A model generated the notes under the pieces. The model was not told the DNA's origin and searched no databases. It saw only the letters and a list, made by a program, of their open reading frames with translations. Source: Oscillospiraceae bacterium (lineage in GTDB: Bacteria > Bacillota_A > Clostridia > Oscillospirales > CAG-272). From it: DNA of 9,339 nt. Below are positions 6,827-9,339 of this stretch, piece by piece. The first letter of the stretch is position 1. Each line of letters opens with the position of its first letter. Where the stretch lies: the NCBI GenBank assembly GCA_015064665.1, contig SVRU01000089.1, positions 1-9,339 of the forward strand, written 5' to 3'. The position numbers and the translations under genes are program-made.

Positions 6827-7480
6827 TTATTTTTCTATTGCGGTAAGCATGTTGTCAAGCGCGCGTCTTACGTGGAGCGAGGTGAGTCTGTCTGCCATTT
6901 CGGCATCTCCCCTCTTTATCGCCTCAAGTATCTCACGGTGCTCGTTTTCCGACTTGTGAACTCTTCCCGGAACGGAAAGAGAGCGTTTTCTGTATGATTT
7001 GATTTTTCTGTGCAGCTCGGACAGAGTTCCCGCAAGGAATCGCGAGCCTGACGCCCTATATATAATACTGTGAAAAACGGTATCAAGCTCCTTAAGATGC
7101 TCAGCGTCGTTTTTGCTTATATAAAACTCCGCCAGCTCGACCGTTTCGGTAAGGCGTTCAAGCTCCTCCTTCGTTATTCTCGCCGCGGCAAGAGAGGATG
7201 CAAGTCCCTCAAGCCTTTCTCTGAGCATATAAATATCAACGAGGTCGGTAGCGTTTATTCCGATAACGGTAGCGCCTCTGTTCGGTGAAATCTCAACCAA
7301 ACCCTCCTCGGACAGACGGTGAAGCGCGCCTCTTATAGGCGTTCTGCTGACTCCGAGTCTTTTTGCAAGCGCAATTTCGCCGAGAGAGGTTCCCCTCTCA
7401 AGCTCACCCGAGAGAATTTCCTCCTCAAGCGTTGAATAAACCATTTCTTCAAGAGATTGAGATTTAGCGTCAACTATCAT
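6827..7480 (-). CDS. GntR-family transcriptional regulator, FadR/FCD subfamily
   Basis: 217 residues from the ATG at 7480-7478, preceded by GGAGG at 4 nt; an in-frame TTG at 7501 overlaps the upstream stop and is less likely. The N-terminal winged helix-turn-helix covers about residues 8-72 and includes SLGEIALAKRLGVSRTPIRG and LSEEGLVEISPNRGATV, classic for GntR. The C-terminal all-helical FCD domain shows the metal-site pattern Asp133, His137 (LDTVFHSII), His181 (NEHREILEAI) and His203 (SLHVRRAL), so it probably binds a carboxylate ligand via a metal. It sits between the citrate synthase and aconitase genes, which suggests a regulator of this operon responding to citrate or a related acid (inference). 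A candidate FCD-type palindrome lies at the operon promoter. Two stop codons in tandem end the gene. Confidence 0.93.
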   Translation of the reverse strand: MIVDAKSQSLEEMVYSTLEEEILSGELERGTSLGEIALAKRLGVSRTPIRGALHRLSEEGLVEISPNRGATVIGINATDLVDIYMLRERLEGLASSLAAARITKEELERLTETVELAEFYISKNDAEHLKELDTVFHSIIYRASGSRFLAGTLSELHRKIKSYRKRSLSVPGRVHKSENEHREILEAIKRGDAEMADRLTSLHVRRALDNMLTAIEK

Positions 7481-7497
7481 AATTCCTCCACATAGCT

Positions 7498-8859
7498 TCA
7501 AAAAGTTTTGACAGACTCAACTATTGCGATAAGCTCGTCGTCGCCCATAAGAGTCGTTCGCCCGTCGGCGTATTCCTTGTCGATAGCTGCCTTAGTCTTT
7601 ATTACAACGTCATCCTGCTTTGTTACTCTTTCGCTACCCGAAAGCGAATAATGCTTGTTTATCCAATAAGCAATTCCCGCAAGGCCCGAGGTGTTGGATA
7701 TAGCAACCTCGGCAGGTCTGTTTAATATCTTTTCGGTATCAAATATGTTGTAAATTTCAGCATCCTTCATAAGACCGTCCGCGTGAATTCCCGCGCGGGT
7801 CACGTTAAAGTTGTCACCGACGAAGGGTGTCATCGGGGGAATGCTGTATCCAAGCTCACGCTTGAAATATTCCGCAATCTCGGTAATGACCGTAGTGTCC
7901 ATTCCGTCAAGAGTTCCGCGGATAGACGCGTACTCCATAACCATCGCCTCAAGAGGAACGTTACCCGTTCTCTCACCTATTCCGAGGAGCGAGCAGTTAA
8001 CGCCCGACGCGCCGTAAAGCCATGCCGACACCGCGTTTGACACGCCCTTGTAAAAATCGTTGTGACCGTGCCACTCAAGCATATCCGAGGGAACGCCCGC
8101 GTAGTGATGAAGACCGTAGACTATACCCGGCACGCTTCTCGGAAGGGCAACACCGGGATAGGAAACTCCGTAACCCATAGTGTCGCACATACGGATTTTT
8201 ACCGGAATTCTTGCATCCTTTGAAAGCTCGTTAAGCTCGTGAACGAAAGGAACCACGAATCCGTAAAAGTCAGCGCGCGTTATATCCTCAAGGTGACAGC
8301 GCGGACGGATTCCCGCACTGAAAGCGTTTTTGACGACTCCGAGATAGTGGTCAAGCGCCTCTTGTCTTGAAAGACCGAGTTTTTTGAAAATATGATAGTC
8401 CGAGCAGGAAACGAGAATTCCCGTTTCCTCTATTCCAAGGTCGGAAACAAGATTGAAGTCCTCTCTTTTTGCGCGTATCCATGTCGTTATCTCGGGAAAT
8501 TTATATCCAAGGTCCATGCACTTGAGAAGAGCTTCTCTATCCTTTTTAGTATATACGAAGAATTCGGACTGACGGATAATGCCCTTTTCACCGCCAAGAC
8601 GGTGAAGCATTTTATAAAGAGTGACAATCTGCTCCGCCGTGTAGGGAGCGCGGGATTGCTGACCGTCGCGGAAGGTGGTGTCTGTAATCCAAACCTCGCT
8701 CGGCATATCAAGCGGAACGTGGCGGTGGTTAAACGCAACCTTCGGCACCTCATCGTAAGGATAAATATCACGGTATAGATTGGGGTCGGGTATATCCTGA
8801 AGCGAGTATCTGTATTGAGATTGCTCGATAAGGTTGCTGTGCGGATTTTTAAATATCAT
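7498..8859 (-). CDS. Re-citrate synthase (DRE-TIM metallolyase, isopropylmalate synthase-like)
   Basis: Probable (Re)-stereospecific citrate synthase making citrate from oxaloacetate and acetyl-CoA, unrelated to the ordinary Si-enzyme and characteristic of Clostridia and some sulfate reducers. 453 residues. The DRE-TIM barrel has WITDTTFRDGQQSRAPYT (57-74) with the catalytic Arg-Asp, RCHLEDITRADFYGF (187-201), the metal-binding HGHND (264-268) and GIGERTGN (293-300), then TRAGIHADG (354-362). The N terminus (LIEQSQYRYSLQDIPDPNLY) and overall pattern resemble the Clostridium kluyveri Re-citrate synthase as I recall it; it lacks the long LeuA regulatory domain. Such genes are often annotated homocitrate or isopropylmalate synthase. 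The ATG at 8859-8857 is preferred because AAGGA lies about 8 nt upstream; the ATG at 8868 has that site too close, and the frame extends uselessly to 8916. It is the first gene of the operon. Confidence 0.88.
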   Translation of the reverse strand: MIFKNPHSNLIEQSQYRYSLQDIPDPNLYRDIYPYDEVPKVAFNHRHVPLDMPSEVWITDTTFRDGQQSRAPYTAEQIVTLYKMLHRLGGEKGIIRQSEFFVYTKKDREALLKCMDLGYKFPEITTWIRAKREDFNLVSDLGIEETGILVSCSDYHIFKKLGLSRQEALDHYLGVVKNAFSAGIRPRCHLEDITRADFYGFVVPFVHELNELSKDARIPVKIRMCDTMGYGVSYPGVALPRSVPGIVYGLHHYAGVPSDMLEWHGHNDFYKGVSNAVSAWLYGASGVNCSLLGIGERTGNVPLEAMVMEYASIRGTLDGMDTTVITEIAEYFKRELGYSIPPMTPFVGDNFNVTRAGIHADGLMKDAEIYNIFDTEKILNRPAEVAISNTSGLAGIAYWINKHYSLSGSERVTKQDDVVIKTKAAIDKEYADGRTTLMGDDELIAIVESVKTF

Positions 8860-8886
8860 AAGGCTCATCCTTTCAGATTTGTATGC

Positions 8887-8896
8887 TTGTATACAA
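8887..8896. promoter_or_regulatory. Candidate GntR/FCD operator palindrome
   Basis: TTGTATACAA is a perfect 10-bp palindrome. It lies about 5-15 bases downstream of the predicted transcription start and about 28 nt before the Re-citrate synthase start codon. A partial TTGTAT copy is at 8879-8884, and another TTGTATA overlaps the -10 region. FCD-type GntR regulators commonly recognise sites of the form TnGTATACnA, and the only regulator in the window is encoded in this operon. Binding here would block promoter clearance, so repression and autoregulation are the natural reading (inference). Confidence 0.7.
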
Positions 8897-8907
8897 TTTA
8901 TGTATTT

Positions 8908-8936
8908 ATTATACAATATGCTTTTCTCCGTGTCAA
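8908..8936 (-). promoter_or_regulatory. Sigma-A promoter of the citrate-isocitrate operon
   Basis: The minus strand reads TTGACA (8936-8931), a 17-nt spacer and TATAAT (8913-8908), a perfect consensus at optimal spacing. The region just upstream (about 8944-8990) is rich in A and T runs on both strands and could act as an UP element. The predicted start is near 8901, giving a 5' leader of about 42 nt that contains the TTGTATACAA palindrome. So strong a basal promoter implies control by a repressor. Confidence 0.92.
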
Positions 8937-9004
8937 TGGCAATAGATGAAAAAAATTGTTCTTTTTGGAAAACACAAAAAAGAATTTGGCAAATGACAAC
9001 CGTA

Positions 9005-9026
9005 GGGGCGATTGATGAATCGCCCG
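9005..9026. repeat. Short palindromic element, probable dispersed repeat
   Basis: GGGCGATT (9006-9013) and AATCGCCC (9018-9025) form an 8-bp perfect hairpin with a GATG loop, in a GTAGGGGCGATT context. Hairpins of this GTAGGGGCG...CGCCC type recur between genes in many Clostridia genomes, as far as I recall. No U run follows, so it is not a typical terminator. It lies about 70 nt upstream of the -35 box. Confidence 0.6.
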
Positions 9027-9035
9027 AAGCAAACG

Positions 9036-9058
9036 CATCCTATCATGATACGGATTTG
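9036..9058. repeat. Interrupted palindrome
   Basis: ATCC-TATCATGATA-C-GGAT: a perfect 10-bp palindromic core (9041-9050) flanked by ATCC and GGAT arms with a one-base offset. It could be an operator or part of the neighbouring hairpin-rich repeat; sequence alone does not decide. Confidence 0.45.
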
Positions 9059-9065
9059 CAAAGAG

Positions 9066-9126
9066 AAATTTCGCAAGACAAGGCAAAACGACCGAGTCAA
9101 TGCTTTAACGCAGTATTGCGGAATTT
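9066..9126. repeat. Intergenic inverted repeat with 11-bp arms
   Basis: AAATTTCGCAA (9066-9076) pairs with TTGCGGAATTT (9116-9126), 11 bp with one G-U pair, enclosing 39 nt. No open frame of interest and no transposase are present. The compact structure looks like a non-autonomous dispersed intergenic element (inference). I cannot see a second copy in this window. Confidence 0.5.
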
Positions 9127-9140
9127 ATCAAAGCAAAATC

Positions 9141-9174
9141 AAAAAGCGGGGTGAACTAAGTCACCCCGCTTTTT
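9141..9174. terminator. Bidirectional intrinsic terminator
   Basis: A perfect 14-bp inverted repeat: AAAAAGCGGGGTGA (9141-9154) and TCACCCCGCTTTTT (9161-9174) with a 6-nt ACTAAG loop. The A/T ends give a U run in both directions. For the minus strand it lies 48 nt past the stop of the partial gene at the right edge, which it most likely terminates, insulating the downstream citrate-isocitrate operon. Confidence 0.93.
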
Positions 9175-9221
9175 GCCCAATCAAGTTATGCTTTTTATTA
9201 TTGTTTGTTTAGTTTTTTATA

Positions 9222-9339
9222 TTACTCGGTTATTACTTTAAAGCTCTTTGCTGCAGCAGAGAACTGAATGAGTGCTTCTGCAAGTGCCTTCTGAGCTGCA
9301 TACTCTTCTCCGCCTGCTGCGCAATCTGTAAGGTAATTA
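9222..9339 (-). CDS. C-terminal end of an unidentified protein (partial)
   Basis: The last 38 codons before the TAA at 9224-9222 are open to the window edge, and the terminator at 9141-9174 follows 48 nt later. The visible residues include NYLTDCAAGGEEYAAQKALA and end in AAAKSFKVITE. They are alanine-rich and probably helical. No family motif is recognisable and no membrane segment is seen. Support comes from the open frame running into a strong terminator and from coding-like codon choice. The start and the function lie outside the window. Confidence 0.65.
   Translation of the reverse strand, partial: NYLTDCAAGGEEYAAQKALAEALIQFSAAAKSFKVITE

Noticed and set aside
3645..8859. Alpha-aminoadipate lysine pathway (homocitrate synthase, homoaconitase, homoisocitrate dehydrogenase) next to lysine genes
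   Set aside because: The synthase resembles Re-citrate synthase, a complete DAP lysine operon is adjacent, no other aminoadipate genes are present, and this operon has its own promoter and regulator rather than the lysine riboswitch.
9001..9174. CRISPR array or insertion sequence
   Set aside because: The hairpins differ from one another, there are no regularly spaced direct repeats, and there is no transposase or target-site duplication.

Overview
The window looks like part of an anaerobic Clostridia-type Firmicutes genome, probably an uncultured gut or rumen Oscillospirales/Ruminococcaceae relative (inference). The reasons are strong AGGAGG-type ribosome sites, sigma-A promoters with TTGACA/TATAAT-like boxes, an L-box lysine riboswitch, an Re-type citrate synthase in place of the usual Si-type, an Aquifex-type short aconitase and the diaminopimelate dehydrogenase route to lysine. 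Every convincing gene lies on the minus strand, so the biology reads from right to left. The long plus-strand ORFs are antisense shadows.

Right end (about 8937-9339): the last 38 codons of an unrecognised protein end at 9222. A perfect 14-bp bidirectional terminator follows at 9141-9174. Then comes a gene-free stretch with three palindromic or hairpin-forming elements (9005-9026, 9036-9058, 9066-9126) that look like dispersed intergenic repeats.

First operon (8936 down to 3645): a near-perfect sigma-A promoter (TTGACA-17-TATAAT) with a TTGTATACAA palindrome just downstream of the predicted start site drives Re-citrate synthase, an FCD-type GntR regulator, aconitase and isocitrate dehydrogenase. 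The genes are packed with gaps of 13-17 nt, and an intrinsic terminator sits 12 nt past the last stop. Together the enzymes make the oxidative half-TCA arm: oxaloacetate + acetyl-CoA to citrate to isocitrate to 2-oxoglutarate, the carbon skeleton for glutamate. The regulator is probably autoregulatory and senses a di- or tricarboxylate (inference).

Second operon (3577 down to the left edge): a second sigma-A promoter transcribes a leader of about 280 nt holding a complete lysine riboswitch, a terminator and a plausible antiterminator. It is followed by dapA, dapB, ddh and lysA. These four enzymes convert aspartate semialdehyde to lysine by the short dehydrogenase pathway, so one riboswitch appears to control the whole lysine/meso-DAP branch. 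DapA lacks several residues of the E. coli lysine-inhibition site, which fits control at the RNA level.

Left edge: lysA is cut at about codon 183. The first 25 bases of the window are an exact reverse complement of positions 91-115, which looks like a fold-back chimera at a contig end rather than real sequence. I found no previously undescribed system. The most useful observations are the complete riboswitch with its switching helix, the operator candidate, the intergenic hairpin cluster and the terminal artefact.
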